Assembly: GCA_049840795.1 (NCBI GenBank)
Contig: JASGJK010000009.1
Location: 62,001 to 126,000 of the forward strand
Length of the DNA: 64,000 nucleotides
Direction: 5' to 3'
DNA from: UPXZ01 sp049840795
GTDB taxonomy: Bacteria > Bacteroidota > Bacteroidia > Bacteroidales > Paludibacteraceae
Shown: positions 1-7,425 of the stretch, piece after piece
Layout of the letters: each line of letters opens with the position of its first letter
Position numbering within the stretch: the stretch's first letter is position 1
Notes under the pieces: model-generated
The model's database searches: none
Told to the model about the DNA's origin: nothing
What the model saw: only the letters and a program-made list of their open reading frames with translations
Translations under genes and position numbers: made by a program

Positions 1-2378
1 TCGCTAACCGTAAACGTACCACCAATAGTAAGTACGGGCGGGGTAAACGGACTAACCGTAAGTGCACGCAGGTAGGGATAGCTGCTTCCTTCGATAATAT
101 TCCATACGAAAGAAAAGTCCCAGCCGGAGTAGGTAGCGCTCTTTACCATATCTGTGGTGGTAAGAGGAATGCCCTTGCCTGTATTGCTCTGACCGCTGGT
201 AGCGCTGTTGTAGTAACTATTGGTAACGGCACCTCCATTATAGCCTATCAGTCCACCGGGATAATTGTTCGTACCGCTTACTGCCCCGCAGGCATAACAA
301 TATTGAATCACAGCTGTCGAAGAGTTGCAACCGGCCAGACCACCGACCGAGGCATCTGTGCCTGAAACGGAACAGGTGGTATAGCAATTGCTGATAGTGT
401 TAGCATTCCACCCCACCAGACCACCTACAGTATTCCTCCCTACTACCGAAGAACTTCCTGTGACGCAACAAACACTTACCGTATTGTTATTCCATCCCAC
501 CAGCGAACCTACAGAGTAGTTTCCACTTACATGGGCATCTTTTAATACTATGTTCTGAATGGTACCCGAATTGATACCAAACAGTCCCACGTACTGGCTA
601 ATAGAAGTGCCGTTAATGCTTAGATTGGAAAGAATATGCCCTCCTCCGTCGAATGTGCCGGTGAAAGTTCCTATGGGATTCCAACCCGCACCGCTGTTGT
701 AGCCCGCGCCGCCTGAAGCCAGATAGCTTGCCAGGTCGATATCATTCATTACCTTGTAGTGTGCCGAAAGGTTATTGCGTACGGCATCCAAATCGGCAGC
801 CGTTCTTATCTGCCAGGGGTCGGCGCTGGTGCCGCTCCCGGCAATGGTGATATTGGCAGTGGCAGTCGGGGCACCTGTGAGCGACAGAGAATAATTACCC
901 GCTTTGGTACCGCCAAGGGTGGTAGAAGAAGTCAGGCTGACAGTTTTGCCCGTTCCACTATTGGCATCGGCAAAAGCGGCGGTTACATTGGTCAGGGATA
1001 CATCATCTCCCGATACGACGCCCGAAAGGGTCAGACTGTTGGTGGCTATTGTGGCGGCAGTGGTTCCGTCATACACTTTATTATTGGCGGTAAAACTGCC
1101 GGTGATGGTAAGCGGAGCCGCGTTAATGGTGGCAGTGGCAGTGGGCGCTCCGGTGAGCGAAATCAGGTATCTGCCGGCATTTGTGCCGGCGAGCGAAGCT
1201 GCCGTTAAGCTGACGGTTTTACCCGTCCCCGCATTGGCATTGGCAAAAGCTGCGGTTACTCCGGTTAACGAAACTACATCGCCGTAACCGATGTCTCCCG
1301 AGAGCGTCAGGCTGTTGGTGGTAATGGTGGTGGCGGTGGTTCCATTGTATGTTTTATTGCTTGCCGTAAAACTGCCGGTAATGGTGAGGTAGGGCGAAGG
1401 CAGCGGATTGGCCGTAGCCGTGCGCAGGTAGGGATAGCTGCTGCCGGCGGTAATGTTCCATGTAGCGGTAAAATCCCAACCGCTGAAATTGGACGACTGC
1501 ATCATCTGGGCGATGGTGAGGGGCACGCCCCTGCCGTTGTTGTCCGAGCGTCCGCTGGCAGCGCTGTTGTAATAGCACGAGGTGACGGTGGCAGCATAGT
1601 CGTCACCGTCATAGTCGCCGGAGTTGTTGGCTCCGAGCAGTCCGCCGATATCGGCGCCGGTTCCGGTGGTGGCCACTTTCCCGTAGGCATACGAATATTC
1701 GATGCCGCTTTTGCTGAAGCCCACTAATCCGCCTACATAATTGTTACTGCCGGTAACCGCTGCGCCGGAATAGCTCGTTCTTACCCAACTTCCTATATCG
1801 TTGTATCCTACCAAGCCGCCTATGGCTGTACCGCCATTGAGGCCTGTTACGTAAGAAGCCCCTGTTACACAAGAGGTGTATATAGAACCGTAACGATTGT
1901 CAGGCCTGGACCCGTTTGTGCCTACCAAGGCTCCCACGCCTGCTCTTCCTGTAACCGATACGTTTTTCAGGATGACATTCCGGATGGTGCCGTAATTGGA
2001 AGAAAACAGCCCTACGGCCTCCGTGGTCGGGCGGTTGATCATCAATCCGGTAATGGTATGTCCTTGTCCATCCAAAATGCATTGAAAGGGGAAAGGAAGC
2101 CATCCCGCTCCGCTGTTGTAATAGCTTCCGCCGGATTGGCAAGCGCCGATCATGTCAATATCCGCCGTAAGGATAAAATAGATCGCACCGGAATAGTTGC
2201 GTACAGCATAGAGCTGATCTACCGTTTCAATCCGGTAAGGGGTAGCGGAACTACCGTTGCCACCGGCAAACTGGGCTTTTGCACCCGTAAAGGCAAAAAA
2301 GAAAAGGATAAGGAAAAAATAATCCCTGACCTGCGAAAGGGAAATCCTGATATGGAACAATGGTAAAGTTGGGTTCAT
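1..2378 (-). CDS. GLUG/YDG-repeat secreted surface protein (3' end beyond window)
   Basis: An uninterrupted minus-strand frame runs from ATG at 2378 past base 1, so 792 residues are visible and the C-terminus is missing. Residues about 20-35 form a hydrophobic signal peptide ending in AKA before QFAGG. Residues about 36-320 are a GLUG-type module with repeated GGLVGYN/VGALVG-like turns and TSCYYNSA, closing in SGWDF and SSYPYLR. Two YDG domains follow (about 328-415 and 415-505), each with LTITGSF and YDGTT or YNGTT cores. A second GLUG module (about 513-765) ends in the same SGWDF/SSYPYLR block, and a third YDG-like copy starts at the edge. Such proteins are known as secreted, often type IX-exported, adhesin-like repeat proteins of Bacteroidota; export by T9SS here is inference because the C-terminal sorting domain would lie outside. 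The gene looks more GC-rich than its neighbours. No ligand can be assigned. Confidence 0.85.
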   Translation of the reverse strand, partial: MNPTLPLFHIRISLSQVRDYFFLILFFFAFTGAKAQFAGGNGSSATPYRIETVDQLYAVRNYSGAIYFILTADIDMIGACQSGGSYYNSGAGWLPFPFQCILDGQGHTITGLMINRPTTEAVGLFSSNYGTIRNVILKNVSVTGRAGVGALVGTNGSRPDNRYGSIYTSCVTGASYVTGLNGGTAIGGLVGYNDIGSWVRTSYSGAAVTGSNNYVGGLVGFSKSGIEYSYAYGKVATTGTGADIGGLLGANNSGDYDGDDYAATVTSCYYNSAASGRSDNNGRGVPLTIAQMMQSSNFSGWDFTATWNITAGSSYPYLRTATANPLPSPYLTITGSFTASNKTYNGTTATTITTNSLTLSGDIGYGDVVSLTGVTAAFANANAGTGKTVSLTAASLAGTNAGRYLISLTGAPTATATINAAPLTITGSFTANNKVYDGTTAATIATNSLTLSGVVSGDDVSLTNVTAAFADANSGTGKTVSLTSSTTLGGTKAGNYSLSLTGAPTATANITIAGSGTSADPWQIRTAADLDAVRNNLSAHYKVMNDIDLASYLASGGAGYNSGAGWNPIGTFTGTFDGGGHILSNLSINGTSISQYVGLFGINSGTIQNIVLKDAHVSGNYSVGSLVGWNNNTVSVCCVTGSSSVVGRNTVGGLVGWNANTISNCYTTCSVSGTDASVGGLAGCNSSTAVIQYCYACGAVSGTNNYPGGLIGYNGGAVTNSYYNSATSGQSNTGKGIPLTTTDMVKSATYSGWDFSFVWNIIEGSSYPYLRALTVSPFTPPVLTIGGTFTVS

Positions 2379-2430
2379 ATGCAATCTGATTTGTAAGTAA
2401 GTATGAGACAAAAAATAGTTTATATTTTTC

Positions 2431-2526
2431 GACACATAGAAACAGATAGGTTTCACATAGCTTCACATAGAAAAATCATTCTTTCCATGTGTCCCTATTG
2501 TGTTTTCTATGTGAACTTATGTGTCC
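2431..2526. repeat. CACATAG direct/inverted repeat cluster upstream of the GLUG gene
   Basis: The 5' flank of the GLUG gene holds three direct CACATAG copies (2433, 2454, 2464) and inverted copies at 2507. TTCACATAGAAAA (2462-2474) and TTTTCTATGTGAA (2502-2514) are a perfect 13-bp inverted repeat able to form a hairpin with a 27-nt loop. No coding frame and no clear -7 box is visible in 2379-2716. It could be a regulatory hairpin or a dispersed intergenic repeat; copy number elsewhere in the genome would decide. Confidence 0.5.
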
Positions 2527-2759
2527 AAAATAATTAAAACTAATTTGTACCTTGTACTTAACAGGAAGTAATTGGTTTTTCTGAATTTGTTTCGCCGTAA
2601 TTTACTGCCGGCGGTTATTTTAAATAGAGTGTTTCAAAAATTCGTTTATATTTTTGTAAAGTATGCGAATCAGGTTTTGAAATCTCTGTTTTATAAAGCC
2701 TGAAAGGCTTATATCATTAGCACAGGGCAACGCCTTGTGTGAAATTCGGGCATCCCCCA

Positions 2760-2969
2760 CTCAGAGCAGGTATTTCCTCTCTTTTTGCTCCGATATCCTC
2801 GCTCAGAGTGGGGTTTTCCTCTCTTTTTGCTCCGATATCCTTGCTCAGAGTGAGGTCTTCCTCCTTTTTTGCTCGGGCATCTCTGCTCAGAGTGGGGCTT
2901 TCCTCGTTTTTTGCCCTGATTTTCTCACTGAAAGCGGGCTTTTGCTCACTTTTGGTCTGCGCTCTTCTG
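2760..2969. repeat. 42-bp minisatellite, five units
   Basis: Five degenerate copies of a unit starting CTCAGAGTGGGGTTTTCCTC begin at 2760, 2802, 2844, 2886 and 2928, exactly 42 bp apart. There is no spacer between units, so this is not a CRISPR. 42 bp is 14 codons, so every frame stays periodic: the minus strand would read a 14-residue repeat of the type AKREENPTLSEDIG and the plus strand LRVGFSSLFAPISL. The last unit overlaps the 3' end of the adjacent minus-strand gene, whose stop falls inside it. Confidence 0.85.
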
Positions 2970-3416
2970 TCGTGCGGAGGGGAAACGTAGGCGCAACTCT
3001 TCGTACACGGCTTTGGCACCCGGCACATTCTGTGCGGCGGCTATTTTTACCGAACTGTAAAAAAGCAATGCCGCCTGATAGGCTTCGCTTCCGGCAAGGG
3101 TTTCGGTGTCGTCAATGTTTTCTTCGAGTTGGCGCACGGTGTTGAGTATGGTCCACAAGCCACGGGCATCGCCGAAATCGACACGGAAATCTTCCATATT
3201 AAGATACGAAGGGCAGAGGGCGGGATTTTGTTTGGCAAAATCGTAAGCCTTTTCTACAAAACTGAGCGATTTTTCGCCCATCTTCGGGATGTCGTGCCTT
3301 TCGGAAGGCGTAAGGGAAGTTACGTAAGGGGCAAGCAACGCCTGCGCCTCGTTGATTTTTGTTTGCAACTGTGTCAATACTTCGTCGGGTATCGGCTGCG
3401 AATGTCTGTTATCCAT
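2946..3416 (-). CDS. Conserved hypothetical protein, 156 aa
   Basis: I cannot assign a function. The product is a soluble, mostly helical-looking protein without signal peptide or membrane segment, starting MDNRHSQPIPDEVL, with a central ALCPSYLNMEDF / DFGDARGLW block and a Lys/Arg/Gln-rich tail. Its overall character resembles small hypothetical proteins of Bacteroidales, but no domain is recognised. The stop codon (complement of 2946-2948) lies inside the 42-bp minisatellite; a one-base shift at the C-terminus would carry translation into the 14-residue repeats for about 75 more residues. Given the many indels in this window, that extended form is possible but unproven. It has no operon partner: the upstream 379 bp are non-coding. 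Confidence 0.7.
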   Translation of the reverse strand: MDNRHSQPIPDEVLTQLQTKINEAQALLAPYVTSLTPSERHDIPKMGEKSLSFVEKAYDFAKQNPALCPSYLNMEDFRVDFGDARGLWTILNTVRQLEENIDDTETLAGSEAYQAALLFYSSVKIAAAQNVPGAKAVYEELRLRFPSARQKSADQK

Positions 3417-3795
3417 AATAATTGAGATTGGTTTTATTCCCTGAATTTTCCTGTTTGCGGAAAACCGGAGGAACGAGATTGATATCTTTTTTTGTGAATT
3501 CTTTGCAAAAGAAGCGGAAATATACGGCGGAGTGAAATTTTACAGGGGTAGAAAAGGAGTAGTAGGATTAAAAAAAAATGGAGCAAGGATGAAGAAAAAT
3601 GCAGATATTCTTGATTTTATACTTGACAAATAGTAGCTTTGTATTTTTATCCACGGATTGGTTTGTCCACTATTTTTTGCCCACGGATAACACGGATTTC
3701 ACGGATGAATAATTATTAAATTCTAAAACAAATCAACTTTACTTGCCTTATTTCCCCTTCGGGGGGTTAGGGGATCGATAACACAATTTTGCCAA
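3417..3795. other. Intergenic region with CACGGAT repeats and a putative promoter
   Basis: No gene seen in 379 bp. Four CACGGAT copies occur at 3652, 3682, 3691 and 3700, a motif family often seen in Bacteroidota intergenic DNA. A candidate promoter for the LuxR-type gene is TTGA (3611-3614), 19 nt, TAGCTTTG (3634-3641), which would leave a 150-nt leader. A CCCCTTCGGGGGGTTAGGGG string near 3752 is a short G/C hairpin of unknown role. Confidence 0.4.
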
Positions 3796-4854
3796 ATGAA
3801 GCATTATATCGCTTATTTTGAAAAGGTCATCAACCGGATAGCTTGTTTTGTGTTGTTATTCTATTCTTTAGGTGCATTGATTGACATCTTGGTTGGTAAT
3901 CCGACATATCCCGAGTGGATATACTATTCGTCTGTACCGATAGGGATTCTTTCATTTACCTGTTTTTTGCTTTCGGTCTTTCGCATTATTTCCTTTCGCA
4001 TTGGTTTTTTGATTTGTAGTTACGGACTCATCGTATTCTTTTATGTAGCCGGCTTTATTGATCCTCCGGTAAATCAAACGGCTGTTTTATATTATTTTTC
4101 AACATTGGGAGTCTGTATGTCTTGTCTGTTTTTTTCGGGTTTGACAGGCCTTGGCAAACATGTCTTGTATCTTGGTGTGTTGAATGCCCTGTTGTACGTA
4201 TCCTTGTTGATTTTCTTCTCTTTATTCCTCAATATAAGTGTAATACATACACTGTTCGAGAATATGATTAATGTTACAACCTTTATTGCACTTCCTTTAA
4301 TCGTTTACATCTTGTTTCGGTATATTAATGCTTCCATTATTGAAAACGAAGAGAATAAAAAGCGCTTGGAAGAAGCGGAAAAAGAAATTTTGCGGCTTAC
4401 AATAGACGAAGAGAACCGGCGTAATCATTGCCTGGCAACGATGCAGGAATCGAATTTGCAACTGCTGGATAAGCTGAAGGGAAAATTCGATGCGCTGCTG
4501 GCGAAGAAAATAGAAAGCAGAAACGACTTTGCCGCCGAAATACAGGAAATGAAAAACCTCTGCCACATTTACCTCAGCACATCCCGCAACAGCGAAAGCT
4601 CTCGCTGGCAGCAACACGCCAACACGGATTTTATTTCGAGATTACGTGTGAAATATCCGCAACTGAGCGTGAAAGAACAATATATCTGCTCGCTCGTTTG
4701 GGCGCTCCTCTCCACCAAAGAAATAGCCGACCAAATGAATATCAGTGTCGAAGGCGTGAAATGGCACCGCAAGCAAATACGCAGAAAAATGCAACTTGAA
4801 AACGATATGGATCTCCACCGCTTCTTAGACGACATAAGAAGCAGTGAAAATTAA
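3796..4854 (+). CDS. Membrane-anchored LuxR-type transcriptional regulator
   Basis: 352 residues. The N-terminal half has about six hydrophobic segments (roughly residues 15-32, 44-62, 66-88, 95-118, 124-145, 152-172). A charged coiled coil follows (about 180-260, rich in Glu/Lys), then a C-terminal LuxR-type helix-turn-helix: LSVKEQYICSLVWALLSTKE ... ISVEGVKWHRKQIRRKM, close to the family pattern in which the recognition helix contains SxxTVKxHR. The architecture implies a membrane-embedded sensor acting directly on DNA; signal and targets are unknown. It stands alone, with a hairpin terminator immediately downstream. Confidence 0.75.
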   Translation: MKHYIAYFEKVINRIACFVLLFYSLGALIDILVGNPTYPEWIYYSSVPIGILSFTCFLLSVFRIISFRIGFLICSYGLIVFFYVAGFIDPPVNQTAVLYYFSTLGVCMSCLFFSGLTGLGKHVLYLGVLNALLYVSLLIFFSLFLNISVIHTLFENMINVTTFIALPLIVYILFRYINASIIENEENKKRLEEAEKEILRLTIDEENRRNHCLATMQESNLQLLDKLKGKFDALLAKKIESRNDFAAEIQEMKNLCHIYLSTSRNSESSRWQQHANTDFISRLRVKYPQLSVKEQYICSLVWALLSTKEIADQMNISVEGVKWHRKQIRRKMQLENDMDLHRFLDDIRSSEN

Positions 4855-4880
4855 TGTTTTTTTGATTCGTACATAACAAA

Positions 4881-4917
4881 AAAACACCCATCGATTTTGA
4901 CAGGTGTTTTGGTTTTT
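4881..4917 (+). terminator. Rho-independent terminator of the LuxR-type gene
   Basis: AAAACACC (4881-4888) pairs with GGTGTTTT (4903-4910) around a 14-nt loop, followed by GGTTTTT. It lies 27 bp after the stop codon. Confidence 0.75.
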
Positions 4918-4918
4918 A

Positions 4919-5122
4919 TCATAGAATGCTTTTTAAGCATAAACAAATACTGTGCAGTGAATTTGATGAGGTCAATTGTCCGAAGAACAGTTGAACAAAT
5001 TGATTCCAACAGTTCAAGTCTCGTACACTATAATTACCAAAATACCGTTTTACGCACTTGTTGAATTCATATTGGTCAACAAAGTCCAGAACCTGTGAGA
5101 ATACATATTTACCCGAATGCAT
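4919..5122 (-). pseudogene. IS4-family transposase remnant (DUF4372 N-terminal domain only)
   Basis: A 67-residue frame starts MHSGKYVFSQVLDF and contains RDLNCWNQFVQLFFGQL and SLHSICLCL. This matches the N-terminal DUF4372 region of IS4-type transposases as I know it (GKYVFxQ ... CWNQxxxMxFGQLT ... SLRD). A full transposase would be about 380 residues with a DDE catalytic core. Here the frame stops at 4919 and is followed directly by the terminator of the LuxR-type gene, so the catalytic domain is gone. No terminal inverted repeats or target duplication were recognised. It is a dead fragment of an old insertion. Confidence 0.75.
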
Positions 5123-5364
5123 AACTTTTTCGGGTAAATATACGTCAATTCAAAAAATAAAATACCGTATTTATATATCTGATATACAACAAAATATATA
5201 ATTTTCTATGTGTTAAAAATTAACGCAACACTACTAATTAGAAATCATATAATGTCGTAATCAAAATTATGGATAAATCGGCTAACTTTCCCAAAGTGTT
5301 TATTGTATTTGTCGGATTTTAACTTTTATTCATCGGGTAAAATCGTTTGTTTATCGATTTATGC

Positions 5365-5395
5365 TTGCAAAGAATTATGCTGACCTCTACCTTTG
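5365..5395 (+). promoter_or_regulatory. Bacteroides-type promoter of the LiaF-like/LytTR operon
   Basis: TTGC (5365-5368), a 19-nt spacer and TACCTTTG (5388-5395) fit the Bacteroides housekeeping consensus (TTTG-N19-21-TAnnTTTG). The start codon lies 31 nt downstream. The rest of 5123-5387 is AT-rich with no gene. Confidence 0.7.
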
Positions 5396-5426
5396 CATCG
5401 TAAAAAATAAATAAATATAAAAAATT

Positions 5427-6215
5427 ATGGAAGAAAAAATTAAAAATTATCATCTATCGGGTCGTTCTAAAGGAATGGTTTTCGGCTTAATTATGGTAGT
5501 CATCGGGGGCTTATTATTAGGTCTTAATTTTGGATTGTTTAATGAGGCTATTAAACCTGTTGTTTTTTCGTGGCCTATGATATTGATTGTGATAGGTCTG
5601 TTTCAGCTGGCTAATCGCCATTATTTTTCTACGTTTGTGCTATTTTCCATTGGGGTATTTTTCCTCATTCCAAAGATAGCCATAGCTTATCCTTCACTCT
5701 TTCCCGGAATTGCCGGAGCCAGTTTTACAGCTGTATATTGGCCAGTTTTATTGATTGTTGCCGGTGTTTTATTTTTGCTTCACTTTCTTTTTCCTACAAA
5801 TAACTGGCACAGAAAATGGCATAACAAATGGAATCAAACAACCGAAAATGACGAATCGCATACGTACGATTTTGGTGCACATTCCGGTGGATTCGATAAG
5901 AATGTGGTTTTTGGCAGTATAGAACAGATAGTTTTGGATGAAGAGTTTCCGGGTGGAGAAGTAAATGCCGTTTTTGGTGGAATCACGCTTGATTTACGAA
6001 AAACAAAGTTAGCTCCCGGCGATACTTATTTGGAGATAAATGCCGTGTTTGGCGGAATCACACTCTATATACCCGATGAATGGTATGTTGTAACAAAAAT
6101 GGATACCGTGTTTGGCGGATTTGATGATAAACGCCTCAAAATAGGACAAGTAGATAAAACCCGAAGATTAATAGTTAAGGGAAGTTGCGTGTTTGGTGGA
6201 GGTGAAATCAAATAG
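5427..6215 (+). CDS. LiaF-like membrane protein
   Basis: 262 residues. Four hydrophobic segments (about residues 16-38, 45-62, 66-86, 98-120) form a LiaI/LiaF-type transmembrane domain, then a linker (WHRKWHNKWNQ), then a beta-rich C-terminal domain with repeated VFGS/AVFGG/TVFGG/CVFGG motifs. This is the signature of the cell-wall-active antibiotic response (LiaF C-terminal) fold. In Firmicutes LiaF modulates an envelope-stress two-component system. Here the next gene, 9 bp downstream, is a membrane LytTR regulator, so the pair probably forms one envelope-sensing unit; that role is inference. Confidence 0.8.
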   Translation: MEEKIKNYHLSGRSKGMVFGLIMVVIGGLLLGLNFGLFNEAIKPVVFSWPMILIVIGLFQLANRHYFSTFVLFSIGVFFLIPKIAIAYPSLFPGIAGASFTAVYWPVLLIVAGVLFLLHFLFPTNNWHRKWHNKWNQTTENDESHTYDFGAHSGGFDKNVVFGSIEQIVLDEEFPGGEVNAVFGGITLDLRKTKLAPGDTYLEINAVFGGITLYIPDEWYVVTKMDTVFGGFDDKRLKIGQVDKTRRLIVKGSCVFGGGEIK

Positions 6216-6224
6216 AACAAGAAT

Positions 6225-7031
6225 ATGTCGAAACAATCAATTTATGTATTTCTGTTTTTTTGTACGATTTTTGCTGTTGTATTGTCAGTGGCATTGTCCC
6301 GCTTAGTGCCTATCGATTTTTGGAAATTATTTATTGATGGATTTATACATTTAACGCTATTTGCCATAATAACGTATCTTATCTGGCAGGTTGTTTTATA
6401 TGGAAATTATTCAGCGCTACCTTTCAATCTTCGGATTATAAACTATACTGCGATCGGGGTTTTAGCTATTGTAATTTGGTTGTTGGTGGGTTATGGCTTG
6501 TTTTACCTGCTATTTGGAAAGAATGACAGCGCTTTGATTGTAAATACGTTATGGATAAAATCTCTCATCGGAATCTTGATGTATTTGCTGGTTATACAGT
6601 TTTTTTATCATTATCTCGGCAAAAAGAAGGAAAATCTGAAAACCGAAGATTTGCCGGATGAGAAACTATACGAACTGACAGAACCAGTATTGGAACATGA
6701 AATACTGGAACGAATAGCCGTAAAAAGCGGACAAAAAATTCACGTTATTCTTGTATCGGAAATCACTTTTTTCCAAGCGGAGGGCGATTATGTAAAGATA
6801 TTTACCGAAAAAGGAAAATATTTGAAAGAAGAAACGATGAAATATTTGCAGGAGCACTTGCCGCCAAGGCAGTTTGTACGTATTCATCGTTCGTATATCA
6901 TAAATGTGGAAATGATACAGCGAATAGATGTGTATGAAAAACAAAACCAATTGGTAACGATGAAAAATGGAGAGCAAATAAAAGCCAGTATACCAGGATA
7001 TAAGCAATTAAAGTTGGTACTAAACTTATAA
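6225..7031 (+). CDS. LytTR-family DNA-binding protein with membrane domain
   Basis: 268 residues. The N-terminal 130 residues carry four hydrophobic segments (about 7-25, 34-54, 70-95, 108-128). The C-terminal 100 residues are a LytTR DNA-binding domain: ITFFQAEGDYVKIFTEKGKY ... FVRIHRSYIINVEMIQRI, which has the conserved FVRIHRSYIVN-like core. There is no receiver domain, so the input is presumably membrane-borne and linked to the LiaF-like protein encoded just upstream in the same transcript. Targets are unknown; autoregulation would be usual for the family. Confidence 0.8.
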   Translation: MSKQSIYVFLFFCTIFAVVLSVALSRLVPIDFWKLFIDGFIHLTLFAIITYLIWQVVLYGNYSALPFNLRIINYTAIGVLAIVIWLLVGYGLFYLLFGKNDSALIVNTLWIKSLIGILMYLLVIQFFYHYLGKKKENLKTEDLPDEKLYELTEPVLEHEILERIAVKSGQKIHVILVSEITFFQAEGDYVKIFTEKGKYLKEETMKYLQEHLPPRQFVRIHRSYIINVEMIQRIDVYEKQNQLVTMKNGEQIKASIPGYKQLKLVLNL

Positions 7032-7107
7032 GAGATACTTTATTCTTTTTGAAAAAGCTTATTGGATTTTGAGAAATTAAACAGTTTAACTCCCTTAATT
7101 TCGGGGT

Positions 7108-7117
7108 AGGAGGTGAT
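7108..7117 (+). promoter_or_regulatory. Exceptionally strong Shine-Dalgarno
   Basis: AGGAGGTGAT is an almost perfect complement to the 16S 3' end, ending 1 nt before the ATG at 7119 (AGGAGG core spaced 5 nt). Genes of this phylum usually lack such a site, and no other gene start in this window that I inspected has one. Confidence 0.7.
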
Positions 7118-7118
7118 T

Positions 7119-7337
7119 ATGATAGAGATATTTAAAACCAACGTAAAATTAAAAAAAGATGCCAAGCGGATGGTTGCTTTATTGAGCGCAACATTGATCG
7201 GGCACAAAATTAATTTTGACTTGAGCGATTGTGATAAGATTTTACGTGTGGAGAACGATAAAAAACAAGTTGCTGTGCCGGAAATAAAACAAATATTTTT
7301 GAAAGAGGGCTTTTCCTGCGAAGTGTTGCCGGATTAA
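7119..7337 (+). CDS. Small conserved hypothetical protein, 72 aa
   Basis: The start is placed at ATG 7119 (MIEIFKTNV) because the strong Shine-Dalgarno sits directly before it; an in-frame GTG at 7113 lies inside that site. The product is small, soluble and slightly charged, with FKTNV ... INFDLSDCDKILRVEN ... IKQIFLKEGFSCEVL. The layout, a beta strand, helix, strand, helix and strand ending in CEVLPD, suggests a compact ferredoxin-like fold resembling heavy-metal-associated small proteins, but the CxxC metal motif is absent. Function unknown. It lies 87 bp after the LytTR gene and ends at a shared terminator. Confidence 0.7.
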   Translation: MIEIFKTNVKLKKDAKRMVALLSATLIGHKINFDLSDCDKILRVENDKKQVAVPEIKQIFLKEGFSCEVLPD

Positions 7338-7358
7338 TATCCCAACGGATTGATATTT

Positions 7359-7409
7359 ATCACAAAAGAGCCAATAAACTTATAATAAGTTTGTTGGCTC
7401 TTTTGTGAT
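7359..7409. terminator. Bidirectional terminator between convergent genes
   Basis: A long near-perfect hairpin has arms ATCACAAAAGAGCCAA (from 7359) and TTGGCTCTTTTGTGAT (to 7409), extended inward by AAACTTA/TAAGTTT. It sits between the plus-strand small gene and minus-strand thrC. Confidence 0.85.
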
Positions 7410-7425
7410 ACTTTTTATACGTTTG

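Noticed and set aside
759..1578. Several plus- and minus-strand open frames of 62-149 codons in the first 2.4 kb
   Set aside because: They are shadows of the single long minus-strand GLUG/YDG frame, which is open throughout and has a signal peptide and clear repeats.
2760..2969. CRISPR array
   Set aside because: The units are directly adjacent with no spacers and no cas genes are present.
2717..3145. Plus-strand frames of 83 and 136 codons and a minus-strand frame of 103 codons across the repeats
   Set aside because: They follow from the 42-bp periodicity that keeps all frames open. No start context, signal or homology supports independent genes.
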